Below, piece by piece: positions 1-7,097 of a stretch of DNA of 7,097 nt. The stretch lies in contig CAMWQV010000100.1 in assembly GCA_947176425.1 (NCBI GenBank), positions 1 through 7,097 on the forward strand. The letters are read 5' to 3'. The position numbers were made by a program, and so were the translations under genes. Position 1 is the first letter of the stretch, and each line of letters opens with the position of its first letter. Source of the DNA: an uncultured Clostridia bacterium (GTDB taxonomy: Bacteria; Bacillota; Clostridia; Oscillospirales; Oscillospiraceae). The notes under the pieces are model-generated. The model searched no databases and had not been told where the DNA came from. It saw only the letters and a program-made list of their open reading frames with translations.

Positions 1-2
1 AT

Positions 3-68
3 ACTATGGCATATGAACAGATAAAGCTGCTGTTGCAGGCCGCAGACGGGATTGGGAGAAAAATTTGA
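3..68 (+). CDS. Possible 3' end of an upstream gene (partial, unidentified)
   Basis: One plus-strand frame is open from the left edge and ends at a TGA at 66-68. It gives a short tail ending in LLLQAADGIGRKI, which looks like an amphipathic helix. The other two plus frames stop within the first 25 bases. The TGA overlaps the -35 box of the next gene's promoter, which is how a compact gene end would look. About twenty residues are too few to identify a family, and the open frame could be chance. The ATG at 6 has no ribosome site, so a stand-alone micro-ORF is less likely than the end of a longer gene. Confidence 0.3.
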   Translation, partial: TMAYEQIKLLLQAADGIGRKI

Positions 69-93
69 CAGAAACGAAAAAAAAAGCTATAAT
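65..93 (+). promoter_or_regulatory. Consensus sigma-A (sigma-70 type) promoter for the SLH-hydrolase gene
   Basis: TTGACA lies at 65-70 and TATAAT at 88-93, with a 17 bp A-rich spacer. Both hexamers and the spacer length match the housekeeping consensus exactly. Transcription would begin near 100, giving a leader of about 30 nt before the ATG at 133. This placement also excludes the longer in-frame start at 52, which lies upstream of the promoter. Confidence 0.85.
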
Positions 94-120
94 CCTGTAG
101 AAAAAGCAAAAGATAGAAAA

Positions 121-124
121 GGAG
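121..124 (+). promoter_or_regulatory. Ribosome binding site deciding the start of the SLH-hydrolase gene
   Basis: GGAG at 121-124 (in the context AAAAGGAG) sits 8 nt before the ATG at 133. The protein from this ATG begins MKKLLVTLAF, a typical signal-peptide start. The alternative TTG at 52 has no such site and would put a charged 27-residue stretch before the signal peptide. Confidence 0.85.
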
Positions 125-132
125 CCGCAGTT

Positions 133-2013
133 ATGAAAAAATTATTAGTGACCCTTGCTTTTGCCTGTTGTATAGGAACAGCGCTGTTTATGAACTCCCA
201 ATCGAAAACCAATGAGACCGGCAGTCCGGTTTCTGCCGGTGCAGAGACGCTGACAGCAGCAGAGATTGAACCGGAGGATGTTCCGGAAGCAGAACGAGAG
301 GAAGTCCAGCCGCTGACGTTGGAGGATATCCGTACCGTGACATTTTCCGATGTTTCGCAAGACGCGCCTGCTGTTGATTGCATTTCTTATGCGGTACATG
401 AAAACATCCTTTCCGGCATTGACAGCGAGTGCTTCTGCCCTGACGACTGGGTAACGCTGGCTTCTGTCCTGACCGCTCTGCACCGTATGAGCGGCGAACC
501 GGCGCCCGCTTATGAAGGCACGTTTCCGGACGTTCCCGCCGGTTCCTGGTACACGGACGCCGTATCCTGGGCTTATAACGCGGGCATTGTTGCAGGCGGC
601 AATGACGGGCGTCTGAACGCGCTGGAACCGGTCACACGGACCCGGCTGGCGGTTCTGCTCTACCGCTTCACGGGCTTTGAGGATGACCGTACCTATGACG
701 AACAGCTTTCCGCTTATACTGACGGCGCGGATGTTCCCGATTATGCCTGCCTGCCAATGGCGTGGACCTTGGAGAACCGTCTATTTTCTGGCATGGTATC
801 AAATACGATTCACCCTGGCCTGCCGGTCACACGCGCACAGCTGGCGCAGGTGCTGACAGCGCTGTCTGCCTATCAGAAGGAAGAGCCGGTGGCAATGACG
901 CTCACAACCCAGATGAGCGCAAAAATAGCGGTCAGCTCCAGTCAGGACAATCACGACGATATTCAGCTGCTGATTGATAAAACCGCCTCAAAATACGGCG
1001 CAGTCGGATTACAGGCGGCAGTCGTGGAAAATGGACGGGTAACTGACTGCTATACATACGGCTGGGCGACCAAAGACAGCGCTGTCATGACGCCGGAATA
1101 CAAGATTCGTGTTGCGTCGATCTCGAAAGTTGCGGTAGGAATAGCGGCGATGCTGCTGCGGGAGGAAGGCGTCATTGATCTTGACCAAGATATTGGAAGC
1201 TATTGGGGTGTTCGCATCAAAAATCCAAAGTATCCCGACACACCTATTACAATCCGCAGTCTGCTGTCCCACACATCTTCGATCTGTGACTACAGCAATG
1301 CTTCCCGCAATTATAATGCAGTCAAATCGACGCTGAGCAGTTCCACCTGCTTCACATCCGGGAAACCCGGCGCAATCAGTTCCTGGGGCTATAATAACTA
1401 CGGTTTTGCTGTGCTCGGTATGACGCTGGAGCTGGCTGCGGACAAGTATCTGGATACGATATTGAATGAAAAACTGTGGAATATTATGGAGATTGACGCG
1501 TCTTTTGACGGCGGCTGTATCGAAAATACGGACCTTCTGACGACATTGTATTATCATGACGGAAGCGTAGGCAGCAGCGTATCCAAACAGAAAACCTTTG
1601 TCCGGGGGGACTATCCCGGACAGACGGGGGTCTCATTTGCAGGCGGACTGACCATCAGCGCGGCGGATCTGGGAAAAGTCATAACACTGCTGGTCAATGA
1701 CGGCTGTTATGAGGGCATGCGTCTGATGGAAGCAGAGTCTGTTGAATTGATGGAGACCCGCAATGAGACCCAGCTGTCGGACGGCACTTATCAGGCCCTG
1801 CCGCTGCGCTCCCAGGATCATATCTATGGACGTGACCGTCTGTATTACCATACTGGCAGTGCGTATGGGGTCTATAATTTCTTCTCTTACGATCCTTTTG
1901 CCGGGGATGGCGTCGTGGTCCTGACCGTAGGGGCCAGTGCCGCGAAGGACAGCCGCGGAATCTATGCGGTATGTGGGGAAATCAGCGATTACATTTACAA
2001 AGTAATTCAATAA
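133..2013 (+). CDS. Exported serine hydrolase (beta-lactamase/class C-like) with N-terminal SLH repeats
   Basis: This 626-residue protein is probably exported and wall-associated. Residues 1-20 form a Lys-Lys plus hydrophobic signal peptide with no convincing lipobox. An acidic linker follows, then three SLH-like repeats at about 70-120, 130-181 and 194-244. The middle repeat is the most canonical (FPDVPAGSWYTDAVSWAYNAG). The usual TRAE anchor motif is degenerate: VTLAS, VTRTR and VTRAQ in the three repeats. From about 276 to the end lies a beta-lactamase/penicillin-binding-like domain. Its catalytic set is complete: S329-x-x-K332 (ASISK), Y420-N-N422 and H573-T-G575. Family members are D,D-peptidases, esterases or true beta-lactamases, and sequence alone cannot choose among them. 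Its place at the surface favours cell-wall peptide or ester hydrolysis (inference). Ten cysteines follow the signal peptide, unusual for an exported clostridial protein. It is monocistronic, with its own promoter and terminator. Confidence 0.88.
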   Translation: MKKLLVTLAFACCIGTALFMNSQSKTNETGSPVSAGAETLTAAEIEPEDVPEAEREEVQPLTLEDIRTVTFSDVSQDAPAVDCISYAVHENILSGIDSECFCPDDWVTLASVLTALHRMSGEPAPAYEGTFPDVPAGSWYTDAVSWAYNAGIVAGGNDGRLNALEPVTRTRLAVLLYRFTGFEDDRTYDEQLSAYTDGADVPDYACLPMAWTLENRLFSGMVSNTIHPGLPVTRAQLAQVLTALSAYQKEEPVAMTLTTQMSAKIAVSSSQDNHDDIQLLIDKTASKYGAVGLQAAVVENGRVTDCYTYGWATKDSAVMTPEYKIRVASISKVAVGIAAMLLREEGVIDLDQDIGSYWGVRIKNPKYPDTPITIRSLLSHTSSICDYSNASRNYNAVKSTLSSSTCFTSGKPGAISSWGYNNYGFAVLGMTLELAADKYLDTILNEKLWNIMEIDASFDGGCIENTDLLTTLYYHDGSVGSSVSKQKTFVRGDYPGQTGVSFAGGLTISAADLGKVITLLVNDGCYEGMRLMEAESVELMETRNETQLSDGTYQALPLRSQDHIYGRDRLYYHTGSAYGVYNFFSYDPFAGDGVVVLTVGASAAKDSRGIYAVCGEISDYIYKVIQ

Positions 2014-2016
2014 CAG

Positions 2017-2050
2017 AAAAGGGTGCTGCCGGACGGACAGCACCCTTTTT
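2017..2050. terminator. Bidirectional rho-independent terminator between convergent genes
   Basis: GGGTGCTG (2021-2028) pairs with CAGCACCC (2038-2045). CC at 2029-2030 and GG at 2035-2036 can extend the stem with a bulged A. AAAA precedes the left arm and TTTTT (2046-2050) follows the right arm, so a U-tract is formed in both directions. It lies 3 nt after the stop of the plus-strand hydrolase gene and 18 nt past the stop of the minus-strand ATPase gene, so it can end both transcripts. Confidence 0.9.
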
Positions 2051-2068
2051 GTTTTGGAATTATGGCGG

Positions 2069-3253
2069 TTAAACGGTGAAGCTGTCCACGAACTGCCGCG
2101 CCGCCCGTGCAGAACGCCCGCCGCGTCCCAGGGCAAACCGTTCTGCCAGGATGTCCAGCTCGTCCCGGTCTGTCTGCACCCCGGCTGTGTCAGCTAGATG
2201 ATGTACAATATCCAGATACGTGGCTTTGTCCGGCTTCTGGAAGGTGATATGAATGCCGAACCGTTCTGAAAGCGACAGAATCTCCTGCATGGTGTCATTG
2301 CGGTGGATATCGTCTCCCTCACGGTCAGAGAAGCTCTCCTTGACTAGATGACGCCGGTTGCTGGTGGCATAGATGACTACATTCTGTGATTTCGTAGACA
2401 CAGACCCTTCCAGTACCGCTTTCAGGGAACTGTAATTGTCGTCGTTCTTCTGGAAGGACAGATCGTCAATAAACAGAATAAATTTCAGCGGATTGACAGA
2501 CAGCTCGTCTAAAATACTGGGAATATCCCGCAATTGTTCCTTACGGATTTCCAGAATGCGCAGTCCCTCCTGGTACAGCTCGTTCACGACCGCTTTGATG
2601 GTAGAGGATTTACCGGTCCCTGCGTCGCCGGTCAGAAGGATATTGGCGGCAGGCTTTCCGGCCAGCAGCGCTTTGGTGTTGTCCCAAATAATCTGCTGTT
2701 CCCGCTTGTAATCCACAAGGTCGTGCAGACGTGTGGGGTCCGGATGGAGTACCGGCACAATTTTACCCTTTGCGTTCAGATAAAACATATGGTGCCGTGC
2801 GTAAATGCCGTAACCGAACTGTCCAACGTTTTTCACCCGTTTGTGGTAGCATTCGGACAAATTGACCGGCGTCGTGCCGAAATCGGGCAGGGGGATGCCC
2901 TCCAAACCAAACTGGAGCATCCAGGGTACCAGATTTGCCGCGCCCTGTAAAGTCTCCAGTTCCATCTCCACACAATGCCGCATATATTCCGGGGGTTCCT
3001 GCCCCTGTCCGACCGTGCGGATATAGACGTTTTCATCCTCCTCCACCACTCTCTGGACATGCCGGCCCAGATCTCCCAGCTCGGATTCATACAGCCGGGA
3101 GACGAATTCCGCATAAGACGACGCCGTCATCTGCGGAAAGCCGTTCTCCATACAGTCCAGATAGGTGCAGAGGCTTTCTATAACCGGATCGGATAAAACA
3201 TGACGGAACACAGCCAGCGTCCGCAGGCGAATACTTAATTCAGTCAGTTCCAT
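2069..3253 (-). CDS. AAA+ family ATP-binding protein (DUF815/COG2607 type), function unknown
   Basis: This 394-residue cytoplasmic protein has no signal peptide or membrane segment. Residues 1-180 form a mostly helical N-terminal region. The AAA+ core follows: Walker A GDAGTGKSS (209-217), Walker B ILFIDDLSF (259-267), a sensor 1-like strand VVIYATSNRRHL (292-303), a possible arginine finger in LSERFGIHITF (328-338), and a sensor 2-like GGRSARAARQF (378-388). The pattern and length fit the DUF815 family, whose role is not established. All nucleotide-handling motifs look intact, so it should bind and hydrolyse ATP (inference). It is the last gene of the ilv operon: the ilvD stop is separated from its ATG by one base. 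No Shine-Dalgarno sequence lies at a normal distance, the nearest G-run being about 15 nt away, so translation probably depends on coupling to ilvD. A partner or substrate cannot be read from the sequence. Confidence 0.85.
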   Translation of the reverse strand: MELTELSIRLRTLAVFRHVLSDPVIESLCTYLDCMENGFPQMTASSYAEFVSRLYESELGDLGRHVQRVVEEDENVYIRTVGQGQEPPEYMRHCVEMELETLQGAANLVPWMLQFGLEGIPLPDFGTTPVNLSECYHKRVKNVGQFGYGIYARHHMFYLNAKGKIVPVLHPDPTRLHDLVDYKREQQIIWDNTKALLAGKPAANILLTGDAGTGKSSTIKAVVNELYQEGLRILEIRKEQLRDIPSILDELSVNPLKFILFIDDLSFQKNDDNYSSLKAVLEGSVSTKSQNVVIYATSNRRHLVKESFSDREGDDIHRNDTMQEILSLSERFGIHITFQKPDKATYLDIVHHLADTAGVQTDRDELDILAERFALGRGGRSARAARQFVDSFTV

Positions 3254-3254
3254 A

Positions 3255-4913
3255 TCAGTTCAGGACCGCCCCCGACGCACCGCTGGAAACCAGCGCGGCA
3301 TAACGTTTGAGATAACCGGACAGTTCTTTTTTCTTAGGCGTCCAGTCTTTCAGCCGCGCCTCCAGCACATCCGAATCGACTTTCAGTTCCAATTTATTGG
3401 CGGGAATATCGATACTGATGATATCGCCTTCCTGCACCACGCCGATCAGACCGCCGCTGGCTGCTTCCGGCGACACATGCCCGATGCACGCGCCCCTGGT
3501 CGCGCCGCTGAACCGTCCGTCGGTAATCAGGGCCACGCTGCTGCCCAGTCCCATTCCCATAATGGCGGACGTGGGATTGAGCATTTCCCGCATACCGGGA
3601 CCGCCCTTCGGCCCCTCGTAGCGGATAACAACCACGTCGCCGGGATTAATTTTCCCTGCGTTGATAGCGGCCTGGGCGTCTTCCTCGCACTCAAACACCC
3701 GCGCCGGACCTTCATGCACCAGCATCTCCGGCGCAACGGCGGAGCGCTTTACTACGCTGCCGTCCGGGGCAAGGTTTCCCCGCAGGACAGCAATGCCGCC
3801 GGTCTCGCTGTACGGATTTTCGATAGGCCGGATGACATCGGGGTTCCGGTTGACGCAGCCCGCGATATTCTCGCCCACGGTTTTTCCGGTCACAGTCAGA
3901 CAGCCGGTGTGAAGCAGGTTTTTCTTGCTCAGCTCATTCATCACAGCGTATACGCCGCCAGCTTCATCCAATTCTTCCACATACGTCCGTCCGGCGGGGG
4001 CCAAGTGGCAGAGATTGGGCGTTTTTTCGCTGATGCCGTTGGCGATATCCAGATTAATCTCAATCCCGCACTCATGGGCGATAGCGGGCAGATGGAGCAT
4101 ACTGTTTGTGGAACAGCCCAAAGCCATATCCACAGTCAGGGCATTGTCGAAAGCCTCACGGGTCATGATATCCCGCGGACGGATATTCTTTTCAATCAGC
4201 TTCATTACAGCCATTCCAGTATGCTTTGCCAGTTCGATTCTGCTGGAGTACACAGCCGGAATGGTACCGTTGCCCCGCAGTGCCATTCCCAGCACCTCGG
4301 TCAGACAGTTCATTGAGTTTGCGGTGTACATGCCGGAACAGGAACCGCAGGTAGGGCAGGTCTTGCACTCATATTCCCGCAATTTTTCCTCGGAAATTTT
4401 ACCGGCATTGTACTGTCCCACGGCCTCTGAGATAGTGGAAAAGCTGGTCTTTCCGCCGTCGATATGCCCGGCCAGCATTGGTCCGCCGCTGACAAATACG
4501 GCAGGTAAATTCAGCCGTGCGGCGGCCATCAGCAAACCGGGTACGTTCTTATCGCAGTTGGGGACCATGACCAGCGCGTCGAAACCATGAGCGAGGGCCA
4601 TAGCCTCCGTAGAATCGGCAATCAGATCCCGTGTCACAAGGGAGTATTTCATGCCCACATGTCCCATTGCGATCCCGTCGCAGACAGCGATTGCGGGAAA
4701 GACGACAGGTGTGCCGCCCGCCATCGCCACGCCCAGCCGCACCGCCTCTACGATTTTGTCAATATTCATGTGGCCGGGTACGATCTCGTTATAAGAGCTG
4801 ACAATGCCTACCAGCGGACGGCTGATTTCTTCTTCCGTCAAGCCGAGCGCGTGATAGAGGGCACGGTGGGGCGCGTTCTGCGGGCCCAGCTTGAGAGAAT
4901 CACTTTTCATCAT
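3255..4913 (-). CDS. ilvD: Dihydroxy-acid dehydratase
   Basis: IlvD dehydrates 2,3-dihydroxyisovalerate and 2,3-dihydroxy-3-methylvalerate to the 2-keto acids that are transaminated to valine and isoleucine. It acts in the cytoplasm and uses an iron-sulfur cluster and Mg2+. The 552-residue length is usual for the family. Landmarks are CDGIAMGH (78-85), NCDKNVPGLLM (119-129) with cluster Cys120, CPTCGSCSGMYTANSMNC (186-203) with cluster Cys192, RYEGPKGGPGM (431-441) and TDGRFSGATRG (464-474) with the probable catalytic Ser469. The first cysteine ligand of [2Fe-2S] relatives is replaced by Gly47 (VPGHMN), as in the E. coli enzyme, so an oxygen-sensitive [4Fe-4S] cluster is expected (inference). 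AGGAGG lies 9 nt before the first of two tandem ATG codons, which favours 4913 over 4910. It follows ilvC after a 67-nt gap holding a hairpin, and its stop nearly abuts the next gene. Confidence 0.97.
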   Translation of the reverse strand: MMKSDSLKLGPQNAPHRALYHALGLTEEEISRPLVGIVSSYNEIVPGHMNIDKIVEAVRLGVAMAGGTPVVFPAIAVCDGIAMGHVGMKYSLVTRDLIADSTEAMALAHGFDALVMVPNCDKNVPGLLMAAARLNLPAVFVSGGPMLAGHIDGGKTSFSTISEAVGQYNAGKISEEKLREYECKTCPTCGSCSGMYTANSMNCLTEVLGMALRGNGTIPAVYSSRIELAKHTGMAVMKLIEKNIRPRDIMTREAFDNALTVDMALGCSTNSMLHLPAIAHECGIEINLDIANGISEKTPNLCHLAPAGRTYVEELDEAGGVYAVMNELSKKNLLHTGCLTVTGKTVGENIAGCVNRNPDVIRPIENPYSETGGIAVLRGNLAPDGSVVKRSAVAPEMLVHEGPARVFECEEDAQAAINAGKINPGDVVVIRYEGPKGGPGMREMLNPTSAIMGMGLGSSVALITDGRFSGATRGACIGHVSPEAASGGLIGVVQEGDIISIDIPANKLELKVDSDVLEARLKDWTPKKKELSGYLKRYAALVSSGASGAVLN

Positions 4914-4922
4914 TAGCGCTTT

Positions 4923-4928
4923 CCTCCT
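4923..4928 (-). promoter_or_regulatory. ilvD ribosome binding site
   Basis: The minus strand reads AGGAGG, a full match to the anti-Shine-Dalgarno core. It lies 9 nt before the ATG at 4913 and 12 nt before the tandem ATG at 4910, so the first ATG is preferred. It is the strongest ribosome site in the visible operon. Confidence 0.85.
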
Positions 4929-4943
4929 GATAAAAATGCACCG

Positions 4944-4973
4944 TCAGCGAGGGAGTATATGCCCCCTCGCTGA
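4944..4973 (-). promoter_or_regulatory. Intercistronic hairpin between ilvC and ilvD
   Basis: A perfect 10 bp inverted repeat, TCAGCGAGGG (4944-4953) and CCCTCGCTGA (4964-4973), has a 10-nt loop. In the operon mRNA it begins 6 nt after the ilvC stop and ends about 15 nt before the ilvD AGGAGG. No U-tract follows it directly; the nearest T-run is about 8 nt downstream. It is therefore more likely an mRNA-stabilising or processing stem, or a weak attenuator, than a full terminator. The structure is read directly from the sequence; the role is inference. Confidence 0.65.
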
Positions 4974-4979
4974 ATGGTA

Positions 4980-5996
<1,017 letters not shown>

Positions 5997-6024
5997 AACA
6001 AATTACCTCACTTAAAAAATGATC

Positions 6025-6531
6025 TTAGGAGTTTGCCTCCTGACGTATTGTACCGCTGCCGCGTTCCAGGGCCACGACCCCGGTACGGCAGATTTCCAAA
6101 ATGTTATAATCGCGCATGAGATTAATAAACGCGTTGATCCTGCCCGTGTCGCCGGTGAGCTGGATGACGATGGAATCTCTGGTATAGTCCACGCTTTTGC
6201 CTTCATAGGCTTCCACCGCCGCCAGAATATCGCTGCGGGTATTGGGTTCGTTAGCGACCTTCAGCAGCAGCAGTTCCCGGCATACAGCGCTGTCCGGTTT
6301 CAGTTCCTGGATGGAGCAGACGATGGGGAGCTTGTACAGCTGGTCGATCAGCTGCTGTTTTGTTCTTGGGTCGCCGTGGAAACGCACGGTAATACGGGAA
6401 TAATCCGGCGATTCCGTCTCACACACAGTCAGCATATCGATATTGAACTGCCTGCGCCGGAACATACTGGTGACGCGGTTCAGCACGCCGGACTGGTTCC
6501 GCACCAGCACAGCCACAATATACTGTTTCAT
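6025..6531 (-). CDS. ilvN: Acetolactate synthase small (regulatory) subunit
   Basis: This 168-residue protein activates the catalytic IlvB subunit and mediates feedback inhibition by branched-chain amino acids, usually valine. Residues 3-76 form an ACT domain beginning YIVAVLVRNQSGVLNRV, followed by the ALS small-subunit C-terminal domain at about 84-158 (ELLLLKVAN through CRTGVVALERG). Asn12, Gly15 and Asn30 match the E. coli IlvH positions N11, G14 and N29, where changes give valine resistance, so valine sensitivity is probably retained (inference). The ATG at 6531 is preferred over an in-frame GTG at 6540 because AGGTGG lies 9 nt before it and abuts the GTG. One base separates the ilvB stop from this ATG (TGA-G-ATG), so the two subunits are probably made by coupled translation. 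The symbol ilvH would be equally valid. Confidence 0.95.
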   Translation of the reverse strand: MKQYIVAVLVRNQSGVLNRVTSMFRRRQFNIDMLTVCETESPDYSRITVRFHGDPRTKQQLIDQLYKLPIVCSIQELKPDSAVCRELLLLKVANEPNTRSDILAAVEAYEGKSVDYTRDSIVIQLTGDTGRINAFINLMRDYNILEICRTGVVALERGSGTIRQEANS

Positions 6532-6532
6532 C

Positions 6533-7097
6533 TCAATCACCCACCTTTACAATGATATCATCCATCGAACCGCCCGGCGGCAGCATCGGCAGGACAAATT
6601 CATCTTTATCAATGGCGCAGTCGATCACATAGGGGCCGTCCGAGTCAAAGGCGCGGGTAAGGGCAAGGTCAAGTTCCTCCAGAGACGTAACGGCCTCGCC
6701 CTGTGCGCCGAACGCTTCCGCGAGACGGACGAAATCGGTCTTCCGGCCCAGGATCGTATTGGAATAATGCTTGTCAAAAAAGAGGGTCTGCCATTGCCGT
6801 ACCATGCCGAGTACGCCGTTGTTCAGGATTAAAACGACCATAGGGACATGATAGGTCACAGCGGTGGCGAGTTCATTGAGGCACATGCCGAAGCTGCCGT
6901 CACCGGTAACCAGAACAGAATGCTCCTGGGTGCCGATCTGTGCGCCGATTGCCGCGCCCATACCGAAACCCATCGTACCCAGTCCGCCGCTGGAGAGAAA
7001 CCGGCGGCTGCGGCGGAAGATGAGGTTTTGGGCGGCCCACATCTGATGCTGTCCCACATCCGTGGCAACAGGGGTATTTTCGCTGAGGTGCTTATTC
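6533..7097 (-). CDS. ilvB: Acetolactate synthase large (catalytic) subunit, C-terminal part; gene continues past the right edge
   Basis: Only the last 187 residues are visible, about one third of a typical 550-600 residue subunit. The frame stays open to the window edge (ending ATDVGQHQMWAAQ from the edge inward), so the GTG at 7057 is an internal valine, not a start. The enzyme condenses pyruvate with pyruvate or 2-ketobutyrate using thiamine diphosphate (ThDP), FAD and Mg2+. The visible part is the C-terminal ThDP domain: SSGGLGTMGFGMGAAIGAQ, then the ThDP/Mg motif GDGSFGM through LILNN (GDG at visible residues 65-67, NN at 92-93). LGMVRQWQTLFF follows, and its Trp (visible residue 102) matches the Trp that shapes substrate preference and sulfonylurea binding in E. 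coli AHAS II and plant enzymes. The end, FVLPMLPPGGSMDDII, is typical of the family. As the first visible gene of the operon it is followed 1 nt later by its regulatory subunit gene. Confidence 0.96.
   Translation of the reverse strand, partial: NKHLSENTPVATDVGQHQMWAAQNLIFRRSRRFLSSGGLGTMGFGMGAAIGAQIGTQEHSVLVTGDGSFGMCLNELATAVTYHVPMVVLILNNGVLGMVRQWQTLFFDKHYSNTILGRKTDFVRLAEAFGAQGEAVTSLEELDLALTRAFDSDGPYVIDCAIDKDEFVLPMLPPGGSMDDIIVKVGD
6541..6546 (-). promoter_or_regulatory. ilvN ribosome binding site inside the 3' end of ilvB
   Basis: The minus strand reads AGGTGG within the last codons of ilvB, 9 nt before the ATG at 6531. An in-frame GTG at 6540 touches this site directly and so cannot use it. 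This fixes the ilvN start and the 1-nt ilvB-ilvN junction. Confidence 0.75.

Noticed and set aside
52..132. N-terminal extension of the SLH-hydrolase from a TTG at 52
   Set aside because: It begins upstream of the -35 and -10 boxes, lacks a ribosome site and would bury the signal peptide behind 27 charged residues; the ATG at 133 has GGAG at 8 nt.
217..240. 8 bp inverted repeat ACCGGCAG/CTGCCGGT with an 8-nt loop
   Set aside because: It lies inside the coding region just after the signal peptide, has no T-tract, and such a repeat can arise by chance in GC-rich sequence; no role can be supported.
3477..4316. Plus-strand open frame (279 codons) opposite ilvD
   Set aside because: Shadow of ilvD; no family resemblance and no convincing ribosome site or promoter.
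6532..6540. Alternative GTG start of ilvN at 6540
   Set aside because: The AGGTGG ribosome site abuts this GTG with no spacer, whereas the ATG at 6531 has 9 nt spacing and gives the usual MKQ-type N-terminus.
6533..7057. Short stand-alone protein starting at the GTG at 7057
   Set aside because: The frame is open and conserved upstream to the window edge (VATDVGQHQMW), so this is the cut end of ilvB, not a separate gene.

Overview
The window reads as chromosomal DNA of an anaerobic Firmicute of the class Clostridia, plausibly an Oscillospiraceae/Ruminococcaceae-type gut bacterium. This is an inference from four things: GC-rich coding sequence with strong AGGAGG-like ribosome sites; SLH-type surface modules; clostridial-style IlvB, IlvN, IlvC and IlvD proteins; and a DUF815-type ATPase. 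No rRNA, tRNA, mobile element or CRISPR array was seen.

Layout. Positions 1-68 may hold the last codons of an upstream plus-strand gene. A perfect consensus sigma-A/sigma-70 promoter (TTGACA, 17 bp, TATAAT) at 65-93 drives one plus-strand gene (133-2013). It encodes an exported protein with three degenerate SLH repeats followed by a serine beta-lactamase-like (class C/esterase-type) hydrolase domain. A hairpin with T-tracts on both strands (2017-2050) separates it from a convergent minus-strand operon that fills the rest of the window.

The operon reads right to left: ilvB (3' part only, entering from the right edge), ilvN, ilvC, ilvD, then a DUF815-family AAA+ ATPase. IlvBN makes acetolactate or acetohydroxybutyrate, IlvC isomerises and reduces it, and IlvD dehydrates the diol to the 2-keto acid precursors of valine, leucine and isoleucine. 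Spacing is tight: 1 nt between ilvB and ilvN, 28 nt between ilvN and ilvC, 67 nt with a hairpin between ilvC and ilvD, and 1 nt between ilvD and the ATPase. The operon promoter and any leader or attenuator lie outside the window.

Most of the content is ordinary biosynthesis. The items most worth a second look are the uncharacterised ATPase at the end of the ilv operon, which has no ribosome site of its own; the Glu-containing cofactor loop of IlvC; the cysteine-rich SLH-hydrolase; and the ilvC-ilvD intercistronic hairpin. I found no convincing previously undescribed multi-gene system.
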